This document shows, one piece after another, positions 9,844 to 20,194 of a DNA stretch of 64,000 bases. The stretch covers positions 1 through 64,000 of the forward strand of contig NXFV01000168.1 in assembly GCA_002803225.1 (NCBI GenBank), written 5' to 3'. This stretch comes from Gamarada debralockiae. Its lineage: Eukaryota; Ascomycota; Leotiomycetes; Helotiales; Hyphodiscaceae. Position numbers and translations under genes: made by a program. A model generated the notes under the pieces. The model made no database searches. It was not told the origin of the DNA and saw nothing but the letters and a program-made list of their open reading frames with translations. Each line of letters opens with the position of its first letter. Within the stretch, counting starts at the first letter, position 1.

Positions 9844-11838
9844 ATGCCTCTGTCAGGAAGCCGATGGAGCTGCACGCTTCTGCTGGCAGGACATTTCGGA
9901 GGTGTTTGGGCAACGATATCGGATAATAAATACAAGCATGGGAGATCAGGAAAATCGGATTACGAGAGGCCGAATTCTTGGGACCGATTATTCTCGCAGA
10001 AGAAGTTTGGTACCGAATGTCCGGTGGATCACCAGCTATGTCCCGACTCTGTGGGAGGAGGATGCTGTCCAAAGACGAGAGTATGTGGCACAAGTGCCTG
10101 CCTGGCAACTATCGAGACCGCGGTCACAATATCGCATCCCAAAATCACAGAAGCTCCTCTGTTCAAGCGGAAACTTGGCTCGAATAAATGGGACATGATT
10201 CATGAGGGGATTCAAGGACAGAAACGAGATGCGACAGAGTGTGGATCGGGCTACCAACTATGTGCAGCATCACTGAATGGAGGCTGCTGTCCAAATGATC
10301 GAGCATGTGGGACGGATAGCTGTTATGCTACCAGTGCTGCGCCAGCTACGGTATGTGGGGTAGCGGGTTACGTTGCATGTGGGATTGCTGAAGGAGGTAA
10401 GTTTCATGGAAATTGTTAAATATGTTAGCGACACTGATGAAGACTAGGCGGCTGCTGTCCTCAGAGTTATGCATGTCAAGTTGACGGGTGCAGTCCCTCT
10501 GCTGGCGTTACCAACACCGAGACTTGCGATGTCAGTTCGTACCTCTGTCCAGCGTCAGTTGGATACGGGTGCTGCGCGAACGGCTTTGCTTGCGGGGTCA
10601 GCTCCTGTTATGCCACCTCCGTAACGACGTTCGTCGTGACCGAGACGTTCACAACGACAGACGCTCAGAATCTCCCCCATACGGTCACATCAACAATAAC
10701 CACAGCCTCAACGCCCACAGTACCTACAAACGTCGCCAGTAACACGGCTCCCGTCGGAGTCGTCCCCAAGGTCACGCCAACGGCAACTGCAATTCCCAAA
10801 ACAAGTCCAACGGGCACTTCCACTGGCAGCAGTGGCCTCACCAAAGGCCAGCTTGGAGGAATCATTGGAGGAGCTGTTGCCCTCCTCGTCATTCTCATCA
10901 TAGCAACCATCCTTATAATTCGGCGTCTCAATAAAGTGGTCAAAGCAACCACAGCATCTCAGTCCCGAACTCGCACATCCTCCAGCGGGCAACGCTCTCG
11001 GCCTTCACGCCAACCCAGACCATCAGCATCTGATGTAGACGTAATGTCAGTCGATCCGCTCATGATGACTCCATCCGAGGCCTCACATAGCGTACGTTAT
11101 CCATCCCATCTATCAGCATCACACAGCTCTGTCCACGAGGTCGACGCTTCTTCATCCCCACCCGTCTTTGGCAGCCCATTCTCTCCGCAGTCACCACCAT
11201 TTAATCACAACCATCGTGGCTATAACCCAGTTCCAGCTTCCGATTCCAACTCTAGCTCAGGTTATGGCAGAAACCCATCAGTAGAGTCCACACCTCCACT
11301 TGGCCACAATCCCAACGCAGGTTACTTTGACATTCCGCCTAAACCCGACCACCGAGATCAAAATCTCCGTTTTGGCCACTCTCCACCCCCTCGAAGACCT
11401 AGTCAACATGAGAGACAGTGGAGCAACGCAAGTAACCAAAGCGAAGTGAGTGCAGGCTCAAGCAGTCTTGCTGAGCTGGATGCCGGTACGGATGGAGATC
11501 GACGATCAAGTCTACAACGAGCGCTGCAAGGCTTTGGTATGAGCAAAATTTTAATTCGAAGGAAGAGTTCCCAGACCAATCCCTCTCCCACGACCTTAAC
11601 TGGTGGTCCAACAAGTCGACATCCCGAATGGGGTCCTGGCCCTAACCCTGGCGCAGTCGGGTTGGGCCATATTCCCGAAGCGGGTGAGAGTCGTGTGCAG
11701 GTTCATGAGGCTGGCGATACTGAAATGAGAGAGATTTCTTTGGCGGAGCAGCAGGAGTATCAAGGCAAGGTGGATAAGAGAGAACAGAAGATGATGGGGC
11801 GTGGTGCTGATGTTTTGAGGGATCGGTGGGGGCGTTGA
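9844..11838 (+). CDS. Single-pass membrane protein with four cysteine-rich repeats and long cytosolic tail
   Basis: Two exons, 9844-10396 and 10448-11838, with one 51-bp intron (GTAAGT...TAG). The 647-residue product starts with a secretion signal (about residues 1-23, ending GVWA). Four repeats follow in the first 240 residues, each with the pattern C-x5-7-C-x5-8-GGCC-x5-CG-x3-C. After them come a Thr/Pro/Ser-rich stalk, one membrane helix near residues 320-343 (GGIIGGAVALLVILIIAT), a basic stop-transfer RRLNK, and a Ser/Pro-rich tail of about 300 residues. This is the layout of fungal wall sensors (Wsc/Mid2 type), but the repeat is not a canonical WSC or CBM18 module. The intron lies inside the third repeat. 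A surface sensor or wall-binding role is inference. Confidence 0.85.
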
Positions 11839-12339
11839 TTAAAAGGGTCATTGTTTTCTATTCTTTGTACCAATTATGAGCGAACTACATATGATTCTAA
11901 TGAAAGTATAATGAAGTTTGTAGCCGGTTTGCAACAGTTTGTGGACTAATGGATTGCAAAGCACACCAGAACCTATCCAGGCCAAAAAAGAAAGACCTAT
12001 CTTGACGCCCTTCACGATTTTTGTTGAATGTAACTTCCTCTTTTAAAAAGTTATCCAAAGCTCCCAGAGTGTATCGCTTCAATTTGGAGCATCATTGAGC
12101 AGTTTGAGGTCTAGACCCGTCACGTGGCTGGCGCAAACTCTAAGTACCCAAAATGACGTAGGGACTTCAGTGGATCACAAACAACCAAATGATTCGAGGA
12201 ACTTCTTTTAATTCAAACTTATTGTGTCGGTCATAAACATATTTGTTTAATAATGGCCCCCAGTACATTAACAACACCTTCGTCCACAAGCTCTCGGAAT
12301 GTCAAGTCACAATGACAGCCACTGACGGAACGGCACGAA
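11839..12339. other. Intergenic DNA
   Basis: Contains the 3' flank of the cysteine-repeat gene. No gene, repeat or RNA signal recognised. Confidence 0.4.
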
Positions 12340-13270
12340 ATGCGGGCCAAGTGAAGAGGGATCATCCCTTGAGAGCTTCAATACCAATGATCTTCGCCGC
12401 CACAAGGGTACTTCTCTTCACCTTTTACCAATGGCCACGACGACGGATCACCTCTGGTGCTCCCCTTCTCCAATTCTTTATCTTATAAGGCGAAGTGTAA
12501 GGCTATCTGGTCCTGCTATTTTTCCATATCTGGCCCTTTTCACGACGCTCAATCTGCTGTACGCGATAGCCTCAACATCATAGCTTCCCTACTGGGTCTT
12601 CGTAGCTCTGTGTTATCCAATGACATTCCTCACATGCCTCTTCCAATTCGAAGTCGTCACTGACCATATGAGGAGAAATATCAGGGCTTTGATCAAGCAG
12701 CTTCATTTCATCGATGACAAGATTGCGTTCTTCGATATCCCTGCCCTAGAAATCGATACCGAAGTGGATGGACTGGTGGTATTGCGAGGTATCACATTCT
12801 CTTTTTATCCACGCTGAGTTTCATGGTTCATGGAGTCAAGGTTGGGATCAAGTTATCCGACGACATGGAGCTTGCTATCCAGATAGAGAAAGTTACTGTT
12901 TCTCTGTTCAGGAATATTGAGATTGGGGACTGTTTTGCGAATTTAAGGGTGGAGAGTATGAGACGACGTTTGGGAATATGGAGAAAACTACGGATGAGGA
13001 TGGAGATGCGGTCTTTATGAGCGATACATCACTGCTGAGAGCTGCGTCCAGAGGGGATAGGCTTCCGACTCGCCCTGAGATGGCTGATATGACTAGCAAA
13101 ATACGGATGGGAGTACACCAAATCCCTCCCCGGTCAAGGAGGCTGTTAAAGACATGAAGAAGTCGTCTCCCGACAACGAGCTGGCGAGCGGACGATACTG
13201 ACAAACTCTCGAATTCATCGACGAGACGAACACGATCCAATGTGCCGTTTTCTGGAAGTGTCGCTGCTAT
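12340..13270 (+). pseudogene. Conserved membrane-linked gene of unknown family, inactivated
   Basis: A continuous protein can be followed across all three frames: two hydrophobic helices (one reading LALFTTLNLLYAIAST, then PYWVFVALCYPMTFLTC), then VVTDHMRRNIRALIKQLHF, a beta-rich part with EIDTEVDGLVVLRGITFSF, then MVHGVKVGIKLSDDMELAIQ, and a Lys/Asp-rich end with TLEFIDETNTIQC. Lesions: TAG near 12582 (C-to-T type), a frameshift near 12805, a one-base loss near 12945, further shifts near 13110, and a stop near 13200. It clearly descends from a real conserved protein; I do not recognise the family. Confidence 0.6.
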
Positions 13271-13756
13271 GAAATGGAAATATCAATGAGTGGATTGCAA
13301 GTCCGCAATAGATAGTGCTTGTGTTGAGTGTTTTGTTTTTTATTGGAAAGACTGCTATTGCTCCAAACTCTGCCAGCATTTCCCTTCCCCTGGGTAGTCC
13401 CCGGCTTTCTACCATCATTGTCAGCAATTCAGAAGTCTTTCCATGCTCTCACGATCTACCTACTGCGGTAATTTCGGCGAAAGTATCTTTGCCGTAGGTA
13501 ACCCATTCGTCAACTGTCATCTGCGAACCTCAGCAGAAACATCTTAATGTTCTCACTATTCAAATAATCTCACGCATGCGGTGGAAGTATTTTCGGGTAA
13601 CATAATCTCATAACCTGAAGCTTGAAGACATCAGGCCGCATGTTGTGCTGAAAGTATTCATTATTGGTCCGACCCCATGAACCTATTTTACGAGTTAGCT
13701 TGTTGTCTTGTTGAATATCTCAATTGAAATGATATTCTGGGTGCATCATACCAAAG
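13271..13756. other. Intergenic DNA
   Basis: Lies between the 3' end of the relic on the plus strand and the 3' end of the 2EXR gene on the minus strand. Nothing recognised. Confidence 0.4.
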
Positions 13757-14479
13757 TTATTCAAGGCATCTTATAATGACATCTGGGATTTTGCCGCCAA
13801 TGAACCCTTCTCTGTAGCGCTCCAGGAGGGATGGCTTGAAGATATTGGAGGACTCATCCCAGATCACCTGCGTTTCCAGTCCGCTGCATCGTGGGGCAGT
13901 GATGTACAACTTTCGCAACCTCGGGAACTTCAGCAGAACGTCTGCGACATTAGGTAAAAGCTCATCGTACTGAAAATAGACATTCATAGGTAGATGCGAC
14001 CAGCTTGGGTTACTCAATTCAAGTTCGTGAAAAGCTTCTAAGCCACCAGGAATTTGAGTATCTGCGTAAGAAAGCCAGATATTGAATTCGTCGAAGTTCC
14101 AGAAAATGAGATAGAAGGGAATAGATAGAGAGTCGATGCCGGGGTTGAGGAGGATTGGACCTTGGAGCATTGGACCTTGGAAGCTTCTCACAGATTTACC
14201 CAAGAATGCGTGCGATTGGAAGAGGTAGCAGTAGTGCTCCATCGTTTCCAAGCGACTTTCTCTGTTGATGAACAAGGTGACGGGGAAGCTCGGACGGTAA
14301 TTTTGACCAGCATAGCGGACGTAACGGATGTACATGTTCACATTGCGGGGACGGAACGACATTCTCCAGATCTTGATGCGGAGTTCGATGGGAAGTTTAG
14401 GAAAGAGGGTAAACGTGTCGAGTTCCGTCATGGAAGAATCAGCGACTGCTAACGTCGACGAAGTCGCGTCCGTTTCCAT
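13757..14479 (-). CDS. 2EXR-domain protein, intact
   Basis: A single exon of 240 residues with ATG at 14479. After a short N-terminal linker it opens with TLFPKLPIELRIKIWRMSF, the signature of the 2EXR domain (PF20150), then VTLFINRESRLETMEHY, the conserved Asn-Arg-Glu-Ser-Arg block that gives the family its name. The C-terminal half has leucine-rich helices ending LLERYREGFIGGKIPDVI. It is the best preserved of five 2EXR loci in the window, and the relic at 5890 is its closest relative here. It is divergent from the damaged 2EXR gene at 15161. No biochemical role is established for the family; a protein-binding, F-box-like role is often supposed. Confidence 0.85.
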   Translation of the reverse strand: METDATSSTLAVADSSMTELDTFTLFPKLPIELRIKIWRMSFRPRNVNMYIRYVRYAGQNYRPSFPVTLFINRESRLETMEHYCYLFQSHAFLGKSVRSFQGPMLQGPILLNPGIDSLSIPFYLIFWNFDEFNIWLSYADTQIPGGLEAFHELELSNPSWSHLPMNVYFQYDELLPNVADVLLKFPRLRKLYITAPRCSGLETQVIWDESSNIFKPSLLERYREGFIGGKIPDVIIRCLE

Positions 14480-15160
14480 AGTGAAGTCTTGCCCAGATGG
14501 ATTCTAAGAAGAAATCGCAGTCAGAAAATGAAGAGAAAACTTGCTGCCAAAGTGGACTTACCTAATGCTTGCTCTTTAAAGAAAGCTGAACTTGTGGGTG
14601 TCGAATTTTCGTTGACGTTGGACTCTTTATCAACGATAAAGGCTCGTTGTGGAGGCGCGGCCTCGATGTTTTGAAGTCTTTGTCGTGTTGGAGGAGTGAC
14701 GAGATAAAGCGAGGAAGCTGTTTGTTGTTTACCAAGCAAATTAAGCTGTCGAATTGATAGGGGTCTGGGGAGGTTGAAAGATCAAGGCTTTCTCGCTCGT
14801 GTCAATGAAAGGTGTCACTGTAAGCGAGGAAGAACTCCATGGTCTCTTCTCGAGACTTGGTTGTATTCACTATTTCCCAATCGAGACCACCTTGAAATCG
14901 CACGGGATATTTGACTTCTTGGCCAAGTGAATTTGGTTGGCCCATTTCCTGGGCTTCCCGAATCTGTTTTTAATTTCGCGACGGGCCAGACAGTCTCATC
15001 CAAACCCCCCCTTCTTCGACTGTTACTTTCGCAATTTGACATTCTTTCAACAGCCCCCAATGATTGAGGCCCCACAATTGTGGCTGCTGCCTAAAGTTCG
15101 CCATGACACATTTCGACGAGCCTGAATCTCTCTGAAAATCTCGGCGATTCAGGTATCACG
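14480..15160. promoter_or_regulatory. Divergent intergenic region between two 2EXR genes
   Basis: About 680 bp separate the minus-strand 2EXR start (14479) and the plus-strand 2EXR start (15161), so both promoters should lie here. No specific motif could be assigned. Confidence 0.35.
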
Positions 15161-16292
15161 ATGGATCCCAACACTCTTGAGGTCAAAACTCCCACTGTAT
15201 TCGAATTTTCCCCAAGGCTTCCTGTCCAACTGCGTCTAAAGATATGGGAAGCGGAACTTGGAGCCATCCCAGTACGGATTATCCCTCTCACCTATATTTT
15301 GGACCTAGACAAGTTCTATTCTGACTCTAGCACGCCAGCTATTCTGCATGCCAATAGAGAGTCTCGGAAAGTTGGCCAAAACGTTTTCTGCCTTTCTTTC
15401 GGTACAAAAACCCAGGATGTATCTCCTGGGGCATCTTTTTCTATATTCTGGCTAGATTCATGAATGGCTTCGGACTTCTGTATCAAAAGGATCGTTAGAG
15501 TGCGAAACTCAGGAAGTTCCGTCGCCCTTAATCTTTCTCTTAATTTGAACGATTATTTACTGTAATCAACAGTGAACCCCGTATCTACTTCGATTTCGCA
15601 AGAGATACGCTTCTTACCGACGACTGGCTTGGACATCCTTGCGTACACTTAGACGACAAGCAGGAAGTGGATTTTGTCTATGTGGGACCTATGGATACGA
15701 GCGAGAAAGGAATGGTCGAGCATTTTGCTTTCAACTCCAAATACTATCGAAATAAAGGCGGACCACTATTTTCCAGTACCTATTTATATATTTGCATTTT
15801 GCACTCGATCCGCCGGTTCCCGAACCTCAAGGAGCTGATTGTGGTCCTTGAGCCCTTAAATCCATACGCCACTCGCAAGGGCCGGGTCAGTTTTATAAAT
15901 GTCAAGGAGAAAGATCGTTGCGAAGATGACTCGTGCTACATATGCATGGCAAGAGAATGGAGTCAGCGTGGAATCTTCGATTTCAACACGCATAAATTCT
16001 TTGGCCTTGAGTATGTTTTCAGCAATGAATTGCAGATCTCCGCCGGATTCATAAATTCTACTTCATTTCATGCAACGTATCTTTGCAGTTCAAAAATATG
16101 AATCCTATCTTTCTCTTCGTTTGAGCGATGCTAACTTCGAAATTTCACAGCGACTTCCAAGGCCGTTATGAACGGCCCAGCCCTGACGCGGTACCTGTGA
16201 AGATGCCACTTGTCAAGCTCTTTGCAGCGTTCAGAGGGGATGACCAATCTGGGCTAGGCTGCTACAAATTGACGGACGAAGGGTTCCTATGA
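15161..16292 (+). CDS. 2EXR-domain gene, probably decaying
   Basis: ATG 15161 opens a frame with FSPRLPVQLRLKIWEAEL and ILHANRESRKVGQ (2EXR signature). The middle exon starts near 15574 (PRIYFDFARDTL) and runs to 16010. A clean GTATGT...CACAG intron (16011-16150) joins it to a final exon ending at TGA 16290-16292 (DFQGRYERPSPD...TDEGFL). The first junction does not keep frame with any good GT donor: the obvious donor at 15419 with acceptor AG 15571-15572 is one base out of phase, so either an unusual donor is used or one base has been lost. An acidic tail that is also present in the relic at 46.4 kb follows out of frame to 16594, with two stops inside it. Likely non-functional or recently shortened. 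Confidence 0.55.
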
Positions 16293-16594
16293 AGAAATCT
16301 AGCCAGGCTATAGAATTGGGCGAAGGAGAAGTTGAAGAGACATCATCCAAAGAAGAGGAAGAACAATGGAGCGAGGACGAAGACTGAGAAGAAGACTAAC
16401 AAGAAGAAGAAATCAGCAAACCAGAACATATGAGAGAAGTAGAGGATGAACTTCGCTACCTCATAGCCGATGAGGAGAAGTTCAAGGACCTGTTAGGCGA
16501 GGGCGAGTATGGGAATTTTCAGGGCCTGTGTGTGGAAGCAGATTACTTTGAAAAAGAGACGGGACCTCTGAGCTCTGATATTTCTTTGTCATGA

Positions 16595-17574
16595 AATAGG
16601 GCAATTAACCTTACCACCAACACCCGCAATCAATTATAGCACATGTCAGCTCTTCATACATCCCGATATGACTAGAACCACTCATCCACGCTGTATCCTT
16701 GTGATAGTCGTCACGACTACTCCATCCGCTTTCAACTGACCTGCCCATCCTTCAAAGCCCAAATTCAGCATCGCACCTGGTACGCCAACAGAAGCTATTT
16801 CAGAGTCTCGCCTACGCCTAGGTTCACAGTTCAATTAGAACGAAACTGTTACCAAGCATTGGAAATAGTTGACGAGATCACCCCAACGCAATCTTGGTGT
16901 GATATCTCGTTGACCTGATTCCACACCCCAGGCATATGAGATAGAGGTCTTGGCTGTAGGGGGCTGTAGTGCAATCGATTGTACTATTACAGAATATTTC
17001 GTTCCAACGGAGAGTGCGTGTCTGCAACGGGTGATGTTGAAGCGGACGGCTTTTCTGGTATTTTCTGAAACCCAGCTTCCAATCATATCTCCTTTGATTA
17101 TGAAGCTGGGAGGAATGTCTTCCAGAAAAGTGATGTTGATCTTGCGGAAGTGTTACCCAAATTCAATGTACAGTGATTCATATTTCAATTTTCAAGATGA
17201 TATGTTCTGTGGGAACGCACTTTGCCTAGAAAATATTGCAAGAGATGGCACTGACTTAAATCCTGGGGTGTTGCAGCTGTTGATTTACACCACTTGAGCC
17301 TTGGTCGAATCGAAGCTTACAACTAGTTTGGGAGATCTTTTTTAAACATTCTTTCTTTGGTGATCGTATTGCATGTGAGTAACTCCAAAGTCCTTTCTGA
17401 AAAACTCTTAAGCTGACTGCCTGTATAGTTGATATTACTTCTGAAGACTCGGCTTCGGCTGGTTGAACTGTGCAGTAGGGACAATGAGCATTTTTGAAGT
17501 ATTCTTGGAAAGACTTGTTGTGGCAAACAATGAGTGTAGCTGTCTCCCTCAAAATTGGCTAGTAAACTGACAAA
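16595..17574. other. Intergenic or relic DNA
   Basis: No readable family on either strand. A minus-strand frame at 17256-17552 has a C-H...H-C-x2-C spacing but no other support. The stretch may include the lost N-terminal part of the calpain relic that follows. Confidence 0.3.
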
Positions 17575-17990
17575 TACTCTGCAATCAGAATATATGGACT
17601 GGTATTCTTTCGCGGTATGTTACTCACTCATTTGCTGCCCGTGTTTTAGACTGAGAGTGGATCACTCGTACTATCGAGTTACCTGACCTACCCCAGTTTG
17701 AGAATGCCAATGCATCAATATTTGAGAGTGCCACCGCGCTTTACCTCAGATCTTCTGTGGATGCAAACGAGATGTCATTCCCTTTGCTTGAAAAAACATT
17801 TGCAAAAGCACATGGGGACTACGCTTCAATTATCAATGACTGCGGTTGATTGATCTCTCTTGTCTGTTAGAAAAGGCTGGCAGATGACAGAGAGCGGATT
17901 ACAGGATATGTTTGGAGAAGTAACATTCGAAATATCGTTCCCAGACATTCAGGATAAAGAGGCGTCCTGGCAATGCATGTTTCACTAGCG
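17575..17990 (+). pseudogene. Calpain-type cysteine protease fragment
   Basis: A segment reading IYGLVFFR corresponds to the strand after the catalytic Cys helix in fungal calpain-like proteases. After a damaged gap comes FENANASIFESATALYLRS, then MSFPLLEKTFAKAHGDYASI, which is the highly characteristic 'E.WLPLLEKAYAK.HGDY' block of the calpain catalytic domain (PF00648). Stops at several points and the absence of the GDCWF active-site block show it is a dead fragment. Confidence 0.6.
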
Positions 17991-18339
17991 CCGTTACTCT
18001 CACCTCAAAACATTAGAATATTAGCTGCATGCTAACTCTCGGTAGGAAGCCAATCGAGCGGACAAGCTATAAGATCAAAATATTATCAGTGTAATAGAAT
18101 TTTTTTGAAAAAAAAGTATATATATATTGGGGGTTAGCCCGGTATTCCTTACTCTCCCGCGCCGTATTTGGTCAGTGGCACACGGGAGATAACCCTAGAG
18201 GGTGAATTCCAATTACTGCGGAACTGCTGAGCCATATCCGCACAATGTTGTTGGGACCGAATACTACTCCCCAGGATGAATAATTGACCCATGCACGACC
18301 AAAGTTCCCTGGGAACATGTACGGTCATCCTACACCCCA

Positions 18340-18896
18340 GTACGAAGGCCGACGGTTTTGAAAATCCGGACGCGCCTGAGCGAGAGCTCAGAACACCCAA
18401 ATCTTTACGTTTTCATACTCATATTTTAATATCAGCCCAACGTACAAAAATTCTCAATTAAAGGCTTACGGGATAGAGGAGGAGCAGCTCTCTTATTGCA
18501 TATAGCTTTCGACATAATTAAATTTGACATGATTTTATTATCGCGACCGAAGAACGCGGGTAGCACTTACTTGAAGGGCGTCCGGATTTCAAAATCGTCG
18601 GCCTTCGTACACCTGCCAGCATATGTGGGTGACAATAATTTTACATATACGAAGCTCCCGTTCAAAAGTCCTGCTACGCTAAAAACGCCACAGGCCTGGC
18701 ACAGCAACAGCAGCCACTGTAAGACTGGAAGGGTTACAGGCTGTTTAGTTTCCAAGCTTAGCGTTGAAAGCCTGTACATGTCACGGTCAGTGACTTTGCT
18801 TTAGGCACCTAGCCACTATCGCCGTTGCTAGGTCAGAGGGTCTTGGCATTGTGGCGATTTTTAGCGTGGCAGGACTTTTGAACGGAGCTTCGTACC
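18340..18896. repeat. Two successive inverted repeats
   Basis: First pair: 18340-18378 (starting GTACGAAGGCCGACGG) with 18577-18612 as its reverse complement. Second pair: 18646-18692 (TACGAAGCTCCCGTTC...) with 18852-18896. All four arm ends carry TACGAAG or CTTCGTA, so they may be one element duplicated or a larger element that rearranged. No coding frame is credible. The class is unknown. Confidence 0.5.
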
Positions 18897-19126
18897 ACAG
18901 GTAGAAATCATGTCGCCAAGTTCCAAAGCTTCCAGAAATAATATTGTGGCGCCCAACGGCTATCTCAGAAACTTCACGGTGCCGTGCCCCTGGGGCACAA
19001 TGGGATCACATGAAACTTGCCAACATTGCGACAGATTGCGTCACGGCATGACTGCCGAAGCTTCTTCGCGGAAGATCTCCCCGGTACCGAATCGGGATTA
19101 GAGAAAACGCCATCCGTACTACTGTA
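18897..19126. other. Intergenic DNA
   Basis: Normal base composition, no gene or repeat recognised. Confidence 0.3.
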
Positions 19127-19233
19127 CTATCCCTCCCCTAAATAAAGGTTAATTCCTTGCAAAGTGCAAAAGATGTGCTCCGAGTGGTGGAAATTCTGGC
19201 TGGCCTCAAAGCTCACGCCAAAGGATAGTCTGT
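19127..19233 (-). repeat. Copy of the 107-bp repeat also found in tandem at 23.2-23.6 kb
   Basis: The reverse complement of this segment matches 23518-23625 with about 10-15 substitutions, sharing CTATCCTTTGG, ATTTCCACCACTCGGAGC and AATTAACCTTTATT. It carries an uninterrupted CCACTCGGAGC, which makes it an empty-site reference for the insertion at 23276. Confidence 0.75.
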
Positions 19234-20194
19234 ATACAGTACAGTACTGACGCCTGTAATAAGGAGCTTGTGACGCACGTTGGTTAATTACGCGAGACCC
19301 GACGATTCATGGGCCAGGGCCTTCACAAGGGTCAAGACATACTACTGCAAGACTCGCTTTCTCTGGACTAGTTGGAAACTAATCGAACGGGGTGGTGCGA
19401 GCTTTCTTCAACGGGACCAACGAGAGACTCGGGTCCCATAGAATTAACAATCTAGCCTTATTTGAGTACTTGAGGATTATCAACTCGTGAAAACAGGAGC
19501 TCAAGTCTGGAAGATCCAAAGTCCAATTTGCTTCGATAATGTAGGAAATTCAACCCTCTATAGTAAGTGGTCTGGACTTCACCTCGGATAGCCGTACGAT
19601 TAATAGCTATCAAGTCTCTACATCGTTGTTACGAGTTATGCGCCACTCGCCCTGCTACTCTGCCGCGGCATATCCACTAAAGGCCAATGTTGCGAGTTGG
19701 GTTCTGCCCATCCACTTTTGGCTCGTTACCTCAGAGTAAAATAAGGGAGAGACTCCCCGGGGATGGTTGGGAGAGGCGGGGGGCGGCACATAAAGCGGGA
19801 CGGAGAGAAGCACGGAGACAGATACCCGTAGACAAGCACGAGGTACGCTCTTCGCACTAGGCAAAGTCGTTCCTCTTCCACTCAATGGGAGAAACAGGCG
19901 AGTGCCTCGAGATCCCTTCTAGCCCCTACGGATATGGCAATTCAGGAGCACCTCCGAAAGAAGTGCGAGGTTGTCTTCTCTTAACATAAGGGAATTTAGA
20001 AAACAAAAAGTGAAGGGGGGGAAACTCGAGAAGCCGCACTATGGATGATGTTTGGATAGATTTTCTAGAAATTTCTCTGCTCGTCTCACACTACCACCTG
20101 TTAACCTTATGGAGACCCCAAAATTCTAAACCGTTTCATCTAAATATCCGTTATACAGGTAAGGTCTGCCAAACAAAAATCAAAAAGATTTCAT
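19234..20194. other. Intergenic DNA, no gene recognised
   Basis: No protein family, RNA gene or repeat recognised on either strand. Confidence 0.35.

Noticed and set aside
17256..17552. Minus-strand frame with Cys/His spacing suggesting a RING or zinc knuckle
   Set aside because: Only part of the ligand pattern is present, no start or splice site fits, and a calpain relic begins on the other strand next to it.
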